NCBI GenBank assembly: GCA_009809945.1
Contig: WTPW01000405.1
Location: 332,356 to 396,355, forward strand
Length of the DNA stretch: 64,000 nt
Reading direction: 5' to 3'
Source: Gigaspora margarita
Taxonomy: Eukaryota; Glomeromycota; Glomeromycetes; Diversisporales; Gigasporaceae
Shown here piece by piece: positions 45,316 to 57,721 of this stretch. The notes beneath the pieces were generated by a model. It saw only the letters and a program-made list of their open reading frames with translations. It was not told the DNA's origin and made no database searches. The position numbers and the translations under genes were made by a program. Within the stretch, counting starts at the first letter, position 1, and each line of letters opens with the position of its first letter.

Positions 45316-45985
45316 ACCGGATGTAATTTGGTCACCTGTGTGAATTGAAATCGGGTGACCCAGATGAAAACGGGTTTTATATATGTTATGCGTCATTTAT
45401 TGATTCCTGTCAATTCAGTATCATTTTTGAATTTTCATCAATCAACGAATGATTGTCACTTATTGATAAAGCAAAAATGAAAAGAAAAAACAAGCATATT
45501 TATTATTCACTGTTTATTCTTTCGTTTAGAATAATAATCACGATAATATAAACTCATAAATATCTTCAACAAATACTAGAAATTTGACAAATCATTGTTT
45601 TAAAAGTTAAAAATCAGTAATTTATCTGTAAGATTGTTAGAGATAAAGCAAAACTAAATGAAATCATGTTGCTCAAACTTTGTGAATTTGCAAAAATATC
45701 CATATCTAATAGAAAACAACAAAATAATTACCCTGTGAAGGTATTCGTTTTTGTTAAGGCAAATGTTAATAAATCATATACTCTCAGCCAATCTTCAAAA
45801 TAAAGTTTCTAGTTAAATATCAATAAAATAGGCTTTGCTATTAAATGAAACAACATAATTTAATATACAGAACGAATTATTCAAAATGAATTAACATACC
45901 AACCAATTTGACCCGGGTTTCAGATCAGTGATCCGGGTCACCCGTTTTGACTCGGATGACCCGGTTTACTATAACCCGGTTCGGA
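45316..45985. mobile_element. Element with CCGGGTCACCCG-rich inverted ends
   Basis: The left 55 bp (ACCGGATGTAATTTGGTCA ... CGGGTGACCCAGATG) align position by position with the inverted right end (AACCGGGTTATAGTAAACC ... CGGGTGACCCGGATC). The interior is AT-rich and non-coding. The left end directly abuts the 44248 fold-back, so either the fold-back landed at its tip or the end is truncated. Confidence 0.45.
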
Positions 45986-45993
45986 ACTCTAAT

Positions 45994-46102
45994 CTCGATG
46001 AATTTCGAAGCTATTATCATCATTTAATAGTTAAAAGAAAGCCAAAGACCTAAGCTTTCTTTTAACTACTAAATGATTATAATAGCTTCAAAATTCACCG
46101 AG
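45994..46102. repeat. 109-bp hairpin with ~45-bp arms
   Basis: CTCGATGAATTTCGAAGC and TTAATAGTTAAAAGAAAG in the left arm pair with CTTTCTTTTAACTACTAAAT and the inverse of the start. The loop is about CCAAAGACCTAAG. It could be a tiny MITE or a structured transcript; no direct repeats are evident. Confidence 0.65.
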
Positions 46103-47582
46103 CTATGAGCTGTGAAAGTGTTAAAGCATTAATTTTTTTTTTTAAAATATTAATATCTACCTGACGGCAGCCCATATAGTTATGAAGGAGAAAATACCAA
46201 TAATTCACGATCTACTAAATCAATTTTAATAATTCTATTACTATTATTAGAATCAGAATAACTTGTTCTATGATTTTTAAAAACTCAAGGAAGGTTTATT
46301 TAGCATAAAAAAACTTTTCATTGTAAGTTAGCTGCATTTCAACCCTATAAAAAAAACATATTAACTTCCAACAATTTCTATTATTAAAATTTGCTATTTT
46401 TATTACCTTTTTTGACATATTGTTTATAATGCGAATTCAAAGATTTAAATACATTTTGTGATAAATTATTTGCGTGACGAATAAAGATTCACTATTATTA
46501 AATTCTTATTTGTCACGTAAAATGATTTAGCACACCCATGTGGCAAATAAAATTAATTTTTCGATACCAGATTAAAAATACGCGTCATACGTGTCAAATC
46601 ACATAACAGATAGTGATATTATACGTACTTATTATACAATCAATAGAATGTGATAACAGATTATTAATATATTTTAAGCATAAGTTAATAATAAATATCA
46701 GATATTATGTTGATACTAACTGCTAAGTATTGTGGCGGATTAAAATGAAATCCAGATTAAAATGAAATTATAGTATAGAATCTCGAAAACTAATTTTTTT
46801 TGGGATGCATTTTTTAGGGTTAGGGTTTAGTTTTAAAAAAAGTTATAATAAACAAGTATTGGTGGGTTTTAGAAGGTTAGCAGGTTAAGTAGAAAATATA
46901 GATTTCATTTTAAATTATGATTGCGACAAGTATTAATGCACTGATTGATTTATATTTGATCTGCAATAGTTAGTTAGGTACAGGGAATAATATATTGAAC
47001 GCGTATAATATTTTGTTTACGCGTATATTTTAAAGACCACTTTAAATACACAGAGTTATTCTTGGATTACTCTATTCTAAAATTAATCTAAAATTAATCT
47101 AAAAATAATCTAATTATATAGATTTATAATAATCTATGGTCATAATATAACCGTTACAATTAAAGATATAATAATAAATTTCTCGCGTATTCGCTTTATC
47201 TGCATATTTTAATATTCGCATACCTACTATAAGGTTATTCAATACAGTAATTAATTATTTATAATTAATTTTTATCAATTTTCGAATTTTCAAATTATTG
47301 ATATAATATACATATTATTACATAAAAATCAATTTTGCATAACTTATAAGCTCGTTGTAGCCGTTTTCAAAAAAAGTGGTGAAAAAGTTGTGGAAAGATG
47401 AAGATCACCATATTACAGCTGACAAGGAATTCCCATTCCCCAAATAAGGTTTTCCACATCTTTTTGAAAGTAATATATACACGAAAATTACAGTTTTTTT
47501 TTTTTTCAAAATATATATAATATTTTGGCAAAATGTTGTATTTATATTATTATATTATACCATTCATTTTTTACGTTTGTAT
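46103..47582. other. Intergenic, downstream of the helicase gene
   Basis: AT-rich. It includes TTAGGGTTAGGGTTTAG at about 46815-46831 (two telomere-like units only) and no gene. Confidence 0.45.
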
Positions 47583-50500
47583 TTAACAAAACGGGCAATC
47601 CTCGATATTACCAGACTTATAGCAATAAATACGATCTACATGCCCACATCCTGGAAATTTTATAGGTACTTGCATCAAACATTTGGATGTACAAGGAGAT
47701 GAACACATTTCTTTGCACTAAAATATATAAAACGTTAATGAATTTAATTATAATGTATTTATAATATTTATAATATGTAAAAAACTAACCTGATGTCCAC
47801 ATTTTAGTTTTTTAGAGCATTTTTCCGTACATCGATACTTGCCAGGCGTTTTGATCAGATAACATTGAACTTTTCTAAAGTGTCCACAAGGCGGATGAAC
47901 CGATATCTCTCTTTCACAATGGCCACACGGTTCTCTACATTTTCTCGTACATGAATGCCCACATGGAAATGTTCGCATACATTGATCCTATATTAAAAAA
48001 TGGAATGGATATATACTTATTAATACTATTGAACTGTTCACGATTATTGGCATTAAAATAAAAGATAATCTAAAATAATCTAAAATATAAGGTAATCTAA
48101 AATAAATTAAAATAAAAGATAATCTAAAATATAAGGTAATCTAAAAGATAATCTAAAATAATCTAAAATATAGATAATTATAAAAAAAATAATATAAAAT
48201 AATATATGTAATACATACCCAACATTCAACTCGATCATGTGGATATATATGACAGTCCAAAGGACATTTCTGCAGAAATGTAGTCATGAGTTTTTAATAG
48301 AACATTAAAAATAATTATTTAAATAAATTGATTTAAATTTAATTGACCTACATGTCCACAATTCATCATTTCTTCGCATTTGCCTGTACATCCACCTGTC
48401 GACGGAATATCCCCTGCAAATGTTACTCGAGTTACGACAAGATTTTTAGGGAGTTTATCAGGACCTAACTCAAAATCGGAATGTTTTTGACAGAATAATA
48501 ATAGATTTTGTCCACAAGCATCTACTCCGAAAATTTTTAATATATTTTTCCAAAGTTCTGATTGCATTCTTAATTGAGATGCATTACCGAAAACGTACAG
48601 GCCGTGTCTAGCACGTGACAATGCAACACACACTGTATTTTTTTTTTTTTTAAAAAAAAAAAGATTGATTATTAATCTTTTTATAAATATTTCGAAACTC
48701 GAAAAATAGATAAATATTCACCTCTATTGCTTACGCTCAAAAAACCAATACCACTTTTTGGGCTACGACTTCTTACCAAGGAAAGTATTATTATATCATT
48801 TTCTTCACCTTGAAATCCATCAACAGAACTAACTTGTATATCCTTTGCATCTTCAACTCTCCTACTTTCCTCGCGAAGGAATCTCGCAATTTCTTTGCGT
48901 TGACTAGAATACATGCTAAGAATCGTACTTTATTGAAATAAATTAAAATATTCTGTTAACAATCGGTTCAATCGATTTACGATTTATGATTTAATAGATT
49001 TATTATCATTATTAATATCATAAAATATATACTTACATTTTATCTGGACCAATTCCTCCATTTATAAGAAAACAAGCAAATTTAGCACATAAATGTGCTT
49101 CAAATTTGTTAATTTTACTTGTTGAATCTTTAACGGCAGATTCCTCTTCTTGATGATCAAAGAAGAAGAGATCATTAAATAATCCAGGAACACGAGGATA
49201 TTCTTTAACCGACTCATGATCAGTGAGAGCGTCACCATAAATTGGTTTTAACAATTTACGAATTTGAGTTCTCATACGACGTTGTTCTGTTAGTTGTGTG
49301 TAATGTAACGTTTTAGTCAGACGTTCAAAAAGTGATACGTCAAGATGCTATATTCGTATTCGTATTCGTATTCGTCGTAAGTAAATAATAATTATATTAG
49401 TAATATAATCAAAATAATTAATCATTGATTGATAGAATATACTTGCATGATTTATTGCGAGTTCATGAACAGATATATTTGGTCGAAGTTGTTTATGATC
49501 TCTAAATGGGAAAAAAGATAAAAAAAAAAAATAGCATATATATATATATATAGATATATATTACTCAAAAAAATACCATTTGAAGAATAATTAAACAGTT
49601 TTATGTACCCAATTAAAATTAAATGTTCTATAGATGGTGTTAAAGCAGTAATAATATGTGACTCTACTGTTTCGGCCGCTTCTTCAATTATTAAAATTTT
49701 TGGTTCCAAATTCATAATCAAATCATGATATTTTGCCTACATGATAGATTAAAAATGAAATGATTGATTGACAACCAACAATTACTATATAATATATTAT
49801 ATATATATATATTTTAATACTGTAAAAGCCTACCGCCGCAGTTGTTGTCATTCCAACAACTCTAGCATCTTTTAAAATCATGAGATCTTCACGAATTTTT
49901 TCCAATTTACAACGATCACATAATTCATTATATTTTTTACAAAGTTTACGAAGATCAGAATTTACGACATCTAATCTTTTTTGTCTCCATTTATTGTGCA
50001 TCACAGCTCTTACATGTTGAGGAACATATTGTAAATCTTCATAAGCCAAATATTTTTTCAATTCTTCATCACTAACATATGTAGATGCATCAACATAATT
50101 TTCCGCTCGTAAGATAAAATATTCCCCTTTAGTTAATTGACCTTCTTGAAATTCAGCTTCAGCACCTTTTATTTCTTCTTCATCATCTACTTCATCATCT
50201 TTATCATCATCATTTTTATCTTCATTAACAGCTTGAAACATTTGATATTCCAAATCATTATGCATTGATGAATGAGTCATAATTAAAGATTCTAACCATT
50301 CTTTTAGGTAATCCCTTTCTTCATCATCAGTATTTGGATTACTTGTAACCCAATCATCTTCCTTAAGACTAGCAATTTGCCTTTCAGAAAGAATTTTTTG
50401 ATCTTCAATAAATTTTAAAGTTACACAAGGATTATGAATTTCCTCGAGTAAAGGTTTCATTTCTTTCTCAAGTTTTCTACGTTCACTAAATAAACGTGAC

Positions 50501-51928
50501 GCATCAGGATTATAAATATGAGCAGATTCAGAATCTGAAAGTCTTAAATCTTTTTTAATATTGTATAAAGAACGTTCTTTTATATTTTCTTTTGTAGATC
50601 TTGAGCCCAGTCGAACTATTTTTGGTTCAAATTTTTGTATACCTTTTTTTTTTTATAAAAAAGTATTGAATATTGAATAAAAATTAATAAAAAAAAATGA
50701 ATTCAATAATTTTAATAAGTTAATAATATAAAAGTTAATAATGGTAGAAAAAAAATAAATAAACACCATCAAGAAACTGATCAAGTGCATGATTTGTTTG
50801 ACATGCAACCATAATATTTCCAGACATATTTTCAATTAATAATTGAACAGCAGCTAGACCAACATAAGTTTTTCCAGTACCCGGAGGACCTTGAATTAAG
50901 GATATACGTTTAGTCAACATTTGTTTCAGAGCTTCATATTGAGAAGCATGAAGAGTCGAATTCAATAGCTCTAATGGAGGCCAATCATTTCGAATATCGA
51001 TCTAAATAATAAAGAATTTATTCTTTTAGAAAACATTATTAAACAGAAATAAATCTGAATTAATTAACTATCAATATATATATATATAAATATAAATATA
51101 TATATAAATATAAATATATATATAAATATAAATATATATATAAATATAAATATATATATGAAATATAGATAGATATTTATTTTATTTATAAAAAAATTTA
51201 TAGATTTAGATTATAGAAAAAAAAATTATAGATATAAAATAATAATACCCTTGAAGTTCCAAAATTTTCTTCAATCTTTTCGAAAGGAGTTGCCTTACTA
51301 AAATCATATACAGAATGACGACGTTTTAAATATTCTGGTTCATCAATATCTGTAACAAGATCTACAATATGTGTTTTGAAAGGTAATGACTCAGGATCTA
51401 ATTCTTGGAGGACTTTTAAGACATGACGATAGGCTAAAACACAAACATTGGAAAGTATTTTAATATTATGATAATTCTATAATAAAAACATATAATTTAT
51501 TGCATGATAATATTTACCTTCAAAATATGATGTTGACTCAACCTTTTTTTTTTTAAAAAAAATAAAAAAAAAATAAATGAATAAATATTGTATAAAAAAT
51601 ATATATATATTTATCAAAGTAGATTTTAATCGAGTAACTCAAAAATTTAACAATAAATACCATAGTATAGCCTTTTTCAGGCCATACGAATTCAGAATCA
51701 TCTGGTTGGAAGAACACTTCAATTTGCAAGTCATAAGTTTTTCCAAGTAATTCTAACGGTCTACTGACAACAGTGGCAAATTTCATCGTTTCAAAATTGT
51801 CATTCGATAAAACAACCAAAGTTCCTGGGATCAAACGTTTGCTTATGTTCCTGTAGTATATTATAGTAAAATGAGAAAGATAAAAGAAAGGTAAATTAAA
51901 AGTAAAGAAAGGAATAAATAATAATAAC

Positions 51929-51975
<47 letters not shown>

Positions 51976-52579
51976 GAATAATAATAATAAGAATAATAAT
52001 AATAACGATAAACTATAAATATATATATATATATATATACCATTTGACACGTTCCAAATGTTGCGTCCTAAAAGATATACGTTGAACGACACCGATATTA
52101 GCGAATGTAACACCGACTAAATTAACCTGGAAAAAAATTGAATTAATTTATAAAAAATTAAACATCATTATTATAATGAAAATAATAATAAATCATACAT
52201 GTTCATAAATCCGTATATCATTGTTTGCTTCTTTATCAAAACTTTTTAAACGTTTAATTCCTTCACGAAGAGATCTAATGCAATCTTCACGCATTAATCT
52301 GTAATGAGTTTCAAGATATTCATCCATTGATTCATAATATCCATCAAGTTTATTAATTGGAAGATCATCGGGATGTTCTTCAAGAATTTCTTTAGAAGTA
52401 GGTATGATTGGTATAGATCTAAAACCAGTATCTTTTTTTGGCTTCTTAAATTCCTTAAGTTTTGGTAATACTGGACCTCGAGTTTCTCGTTTATCTCTGT
52501 TATCACCTTGACCTTTTCCATGACCTTTTCCTCTTCCTCTTCCTTTACCTCTAAAATTTTTCTGTCGAGAATTATTCAT
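47583..52579 (-). CDS. NFX1-type zinc-finger SF1 RNA helicase (Hrr1/ZNFX1-like), 15 exons
   Basis: Exons (minus): 52579-52199, 52126-52041, 51850-51661, 51542-51518, 51433-51249, 51001-50767, 50642-49834, 49736-49609, 49501-49447, 49347-49037, 48927-48722, 48632-48352, 48269-48219, 47987-47790, 47717-47583. All phases agree, giving 3276 nt, 1091 residues and stop TAA. Domain order: basic Gly/Arg/Lys-rich N-terminus (7-35); conserved helicase N-extension; Walker A GPPGTGKT (327-334); an acidic Asp/Glu insert in exon 7; Walker B-like EEAA (655-658); GDHKQLRP (680-687); SLFERL; VDGFQG (837-842); RVCVALSRAR (870-879). The tail from about 950 has NFX1-type CGHxCxxxC fingers and ends in CPFC. The family includes fission-yeast Hrr1 in the RNA-directed RNA polymerase complex and animal ZNFX1 (small-RNA inheritance, antiviral sensing); a role here in RNA silencing is inference. 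All motifs look intact. Confidence 0.9.
49348..49446 (-). other. Probable GC-AG intron of the helicase gene
   Basis: The donor after CAT (49447) reads GCAAGT, the usual form of GC donors, and the acceptor is ATAG before CATCTTGAC (49347). Using it gives LAINHHLDVSLFERL, which keeps the exact spacing of the family's LA...LDVSLFERL segment. The nearest GT (GTATATTC) would add two or more residues or shift the frame. Confidence 0.7.
51062..51160. repeat. 20-bp minisatellite in helicase intron 5
   Basis: Four near-perfect units of TATATATATAAATATAAA between exons 5 and 6. Confidence 0.75.
51915..52012. repeat. (AAT)n microsatellite in helicase intron 2
   Basis: About thirty AAT triplets with a few AAC/AAG variants, between the exon ending 52041 and the exon starting 51850. 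Poly-Tyr and poly-Leu frames over it are artefacts. Confidence 0.85.
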
Positions 52580-52914
52580 GATATCTAAAATAATTTTCTC
52601 TTTGATGTAAATATAATGGTGAAATTTATTTTTTTGACAATTAAAAAATTATAAATAATTTAATAGGATGAGAATAATATATATATATATATTTTAATAT
52701 TTTTTTTTCGAAAATTTTTTCAAAAAAAAAAAAAAATTTAGAAATTGATAGTTTCCATTGTAGGAGTAGTTAAAATCAAATGATAATCTTTTTTATCCTA
52801 TTTTTACTTTTCGGAACATCTCGGAAAATTTGTCTCATCGTTCATTGTTCATTTCCTTTTCGGAATATTTCGGAAATTTGCATTAATGAATTCAGTAACA
52901 GGTAATTTACAACC

Positions 52915-52996
52915 TTAACAGTTAACGTTAACGTTAACTGTTAACATTAAACGTTAACTGTTAACATTAAACGTTAACGTTAACGTTAACGTTAAT
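52915..52996. repeat. GTTAAC/TTAACG repeat cluster upstream of the helicase gene
   Basis: About ten overlapping GTTAACGTTAAC and GTTAACATTAAAC words, 340-420 bases upstream of the helicase ATG. Each word is palindromic. A weaker cluster is at 60075-60165. It could be a regulatory site array or a simple repeat. Confidence 0.7.
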
Positions 52997-54650
52997 CAGT
53001 GTGTTAATCAGTTCTCTATATAAAAATATAAAATATTGTATATATAAAAATAATGTAATCATTAGATGCATTTTTATTGATGAATATATATAGCAAAATT
53101 TTGATCACTACGTAGCAAGAATGTATAAATCATTTCGGCATATTGTCAGCCATAAATCATTCATAGTTTCTGACATTCCATGTATCATTCCATGTATCAT
53201 TCCATGTATAGTCAAGGGCCACCGTTCGTATACTTCATCACTATGTTGTTTTATGTAAAATTTTTACGTAGCTTTATACGTAAAAACTTTATTAAAAACA
53301 ATATAGATTTACATAATTATTATTTATATATAAATTTATACGTATACATTTCTAACGTAGAATTATGTAAAAATAACAACAAAAGTTAGAATTAGATTTT
53401 AGAGCTTAAATTAAGGTTTAGGGATTTGGGGAAGGTTTTCTAGTATGCTAAACATTAATTTCCTGAGAAATAGTCAAAATAAATTAAATTATTTTTATAT
53501 AAAATTTACATAGATTTTACATAAAAATTCTTATAAGCCTACATTGGGTTTTTAGACCCATATAAAAAACTTTATATAGTATTTATATAACTTTATAGAG
53601 TTACAAAAAAAAAAAAACAACTTACTGATGTTATTAAGATTTCTTTTACCTTTTCATTGTTATTCGTTTGAACCCTCAAGTCTTTATGGAGTTTTAATTA
53701 AAGTAGTAGCAATAGATCGGTTAAAATGAAAAGAAACAAACCTTATTATATTCAGTTGTCTTTTAATCGATGGTTCAGAAAGTGTCGGGAAATAAATTTT
53801 ACTTAATAATAGAAAATAAGTCATTTGTGTTTATATAATTACAGTATAATGGATATTTAAATAAATATTTAAATAAATATTGCAGCCTGATAAAATAATT
53901 CAAATTTTTTTTATTAGTAAAAAATAATTTGTTATTTCATTTTACAACAGACCACCCTTTTTTTTTTTATCTCTGACTTGGTAAAGTTTGCAATTATTTT
54001 ACACATACTAAAAGTTTTCATAGAAAATAAAAAAAAAATAAGGAAGAAATTGCAGATGCTTAGTCTTTACTCATATGACAACAAAAATTCAACTATTTCA
54101 TCAACCTATACCGACGGAGATTAAAAAATCGGTGAATTCTGAACTGTTTTTCCGTACATGACTTTATTATTATCGGTATTATTATTTTATTAATGTTTGA
54201 CGATAATATATTTGATAAATAGAATAATATATATACAATCTTTATTTTAATTTGATTATATTAATGTTTGACGATGATATATTTGATAAATATATAGAAT
54301 AATATTCAATCTTTATTTTTAATTGATTATATTAAATGAACATCGATATTATATGATCACTAGTTTAATCACATCGAAGATAATGCTTGAAAAAAATTTT
54401 CAATTACCGTATTTCAGTATTTCGACATCCTCTATGCTTTGGTATCTTAAAATACTTTTGTACTACATATGCTGATACCGTATTGATAAATGTCCAGGTT
54501 AAAACAATATATTTTTGTTTATGATTTAAAATCACATGTCTCTTATATAAGAACAATGTAAAAAATTCTTAGCGTGAGAAGAATTATGCAACAAAGTACC
54601 CTGGAGAGTATTTTAAAAAAGAAAGGGATGGTTTAAACCGCGAAATACAT

Positions 54651-54690
54651 ATACGTACGTACGTACAGTACATACGCACGTACGTACATC
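54651..54690. repeat. CGTACGTAC palindrome cluster
   Basis: ACGTACGTACGTAC followed by AGTACATACGCACGTACGTAC; the same motif family as 30031-30135. Confidence 0.7.
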
Positions 54691-56119
54691 ATATAATTTA
54701 CATATAACAGATAAATATATAATTCTAGTTAACAGTTAAGCACTACTGTAATCAATAGCTAATCACATAGAGAATGAGAATACCCTCAAAATTTTATTGT
54801 TATCGTTATCGTTATCATTATAGATTAGATTTTCATATGATAGAATATTTTTGAATGTGTAAATTGTCATTGTTGACCGATAAGTAAAAAATTGATATTT
54901 TAAATTATTTAATAATAATTCATTATCAGTATCGTTATCAAAAAAATTTTATCCAATTGATATTTTCATAAAAATTTTTGATTAACGATAATGAAATTGA
55001 CATTTTTAATCAACCGTGTAACAATATATATACAATAACCCTTTGCCAGAATTATAAAAATGGTATGGTTCATAATTCAGGCCAGGTAACAGTAACACTG
55101 TAATATAAAAAAAGATGAAGGGCTATTATTTAAGAGTATCCAAACTGGATAATGAGTCTTCGCCTTATTTTTCATTTACAATCGTTTCACCGATAGCCAA
55201 ATGTCAATTTATATTAACTTATAATAATAACCTAACCTTATGTGATGTTTGGCTAAGTGAATTTTGGTTAAATGATTGTGTCGGTGAAGTGAACAAACAG
55301 AACGAACACCAGAAAATGTAAAAACTTTTATAATTTTCTCATGTCATGTAAAAATGTAAAATGTAAAAATCTGACCTCAAACATCAACATGTTACCGTAT
55401 TAGGTATCAGGTATGACTAAAAAATTTAATTCACATTTTTGTTAGTTTAGTGTTACAATCCTTTCAAATTTTAGTTGGCCAGTCGAATTTCAAGATCAGA
55501 AAATCGTTCGTAACACCTATGAAACTTTCTTTTTGCTGTTGAAAAAAAAACATGAGTTGGTAAATACTAACGCAGTAACGCAAATAACGCAGTAACGCTA
55601 GATTTGTTATCAGTTTTATTTTTAAAAAATTAATATCTTACAAATATTTTTATTGGTTATCCAATTTAGGTTAAGATAAGAGTACTAAAGTACTTACCGG
55701 TAAGCACGCACGTTATCAGTTATCAATTATTCACATGATTATTAATAACCAATCAAAAAAAGTTATAAATTTTTATTAAGCCGGATCATCCACACAAGTT
55801 AAAAATCATCTAAAAATATCGAACAATCTAAAAAGCAAGTTTAATTCTCTAATCTTTGGGCATCAACTCAAAACTAACCCTTACCTTAATTTTAATTAAT
55901 TAAATACATAATTAGATTTCTATGACTGCGCCAAGCCTTTAGCCAATTTCCTTAAAAGGTTGGATAAAAGATTTCTAAACTTGGCAATAATAAAAATTCG
56001 GCATCACTAATTTTTTTCGTGTAATTTTTCAAACACTAATTATTTGTTTTTTAAAAAAAAAAAAATTTTTTTTTTTTTTACCATTTATTAACATTTTCGG
56101 TTTTTATATATTAGATATG

Positions 56120-56315
56120 CACGTATTGCACACACGGACGTACATACTGTACATATGTACATACATACGTACGTATATAACAGATAAGGTGAAAAATATA
56201 TATTATCCGATATATTATTACATAATAATAATCGATATCGGAAAAAGTTCCGGTAACATTTACATTACATACGTACGTACGTACGTACAGTACATACGTA
56301 TAGTACAGTACGTTC
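56120..56315. repeat. CGTACGTAC palindrome clusters (two blocks)
   Basis: Blocks at 56120-56176 and 56262-56315 of ACGTACGTACGTACGTAC and TACATACGTA words. Overlapping frames on both strands (poly-Thr/Tyr/Val-like) reflect the repeat. Confidence 0.7.
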
Positions 56316-57721
56316 ACATCTATAACAGATAAACTGAGAATAGTAAAAAAAAAAAAAATACATCAAAATGACCAAGATGCAGGGGAAATAAAAATAGTAC
56401 TTAAATCATTCATTTGCTTTTAAAAAAAGATATTTAATCGCGGAGGAAACTAAAAATGGTATTCCCTAATTATTAACAGAATATTCTGCCGTTATTCAAC
56501 AACCCAAAAAAAGGTATTACGTATAATAACAAAATATTATTAAAAATACCAATGAAATACTTACTTATCGTTTAACAACGTAAATTTCAAAAAAAAAAGG
56601 TCAAAACACAAAGGAGATTGTAACAATTTTTTTGCATTCCCCACACCCCTTTATGTGGTAACCAGCATGCAGATTCTCATGTCATGGTCTAAGGACAACA
56701 TAATAAAATGGTTACTGTATAAACTTTGCGTCTTCTAATCTAACTTAAAGAATAATCTTCTTGGTTAAAGATTAATATACGATATATTTTTTTTTTCAAA
56801 GTTAAGTAATTAGTAATCATGAAATAATTCAAACCATCTTAAAAGTCTAAAATAACTGCCACATTTTTTTTTTTTAATCCATGGTAACAAAACTTTGTTG
56901 CTCCTAAATGCAGAGGTACATTTCACGGTTATGCATATGTATGATGTACGTAAAAATTTTCTATATTTAATTGTTAAAAAGACTTACATTTTTGTGTCTT
57001 GTTATTCCATCAATGCATATTTGATACATTATTCATTAAAGTATATATTACAAGGATTGAAACTTATCTCATGAATTGAGCTTATTTCACGTATTGTGAT
57101 ATAATAATTCATATTTTTTTTTTTTTTTGAATTAAATTTTAAGTATAAAAAATTCATATATAGATATATTATATTATATACATATCGATAATATACATAT
57201 CGATAATATATCGATAATATATATATATATAACACTTCGGAATTTTATTTATCGATCACTGTTACACGTTTTATAAATTTGAAAAACATTATATTAAATC
57301 TAATTATCCAAATTAAGACAATATAATATTCTGTGTAAAAAAAAAAATTAACAATTTGAACTATACTTCATTTGTAAACCCTCTTCAATAACTACTTTTA
57401 CGACTCTTTGAAAAAAAAAAAAAAAAAAAATAGAAATTTTTTTTTTCTTTAATGAATTTTAAAATTTAATAAATGTTAATAGTTAAATAATCACATTACT
57501 GATTTTGATTATTTTTTATTAAAAACTTTACAAATATTTTAATTAAAAACTTTACAAATATTTTAAAAAAAAAAACTTTTTGATCTTTTTGATTATTATA
57601 AAAAAAATTTGTAATCCTACAATAATATACCAAATATACCAGATATATAAACTGTATATATATATATAAAAAAAAAAAAACGATACTAGTTTTTTTTTTT
57701 TCCCCCTTTCAAAATAGCGCT

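Larger units (their letters stand above)
52580..57721. other. 5.1-kb intergenic region between helicase and RING gene
   Basis: The two genes are divergently placed (minus then plus), so both promoters lie here. Simple repeats are listed separately. The only longer plus-strand frame, 55115-55321 (68 codons), has no recognisable domain. I see no RNA gene. Confidence 0.5.

Noticed and set aside
46815-46831. TTAGGGTTAGGG, telomere-like sequence
   Set aside because: Only about two units; similar CCCTAACCC bits occur at other places (for example 24300, 28400). Too short for a telomere or an interstitial array.
51861-52043. Poly-Tyr / poly-Leu frames
   Set aside because: Translation of the (AAT)n microsatellite in helicase intron 2.
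55115-55321. 68-codon plus-strand frame
   Set aside because: Reasonable composition but no domain, no splice partner and no similarity I recognise; left as intergenic.
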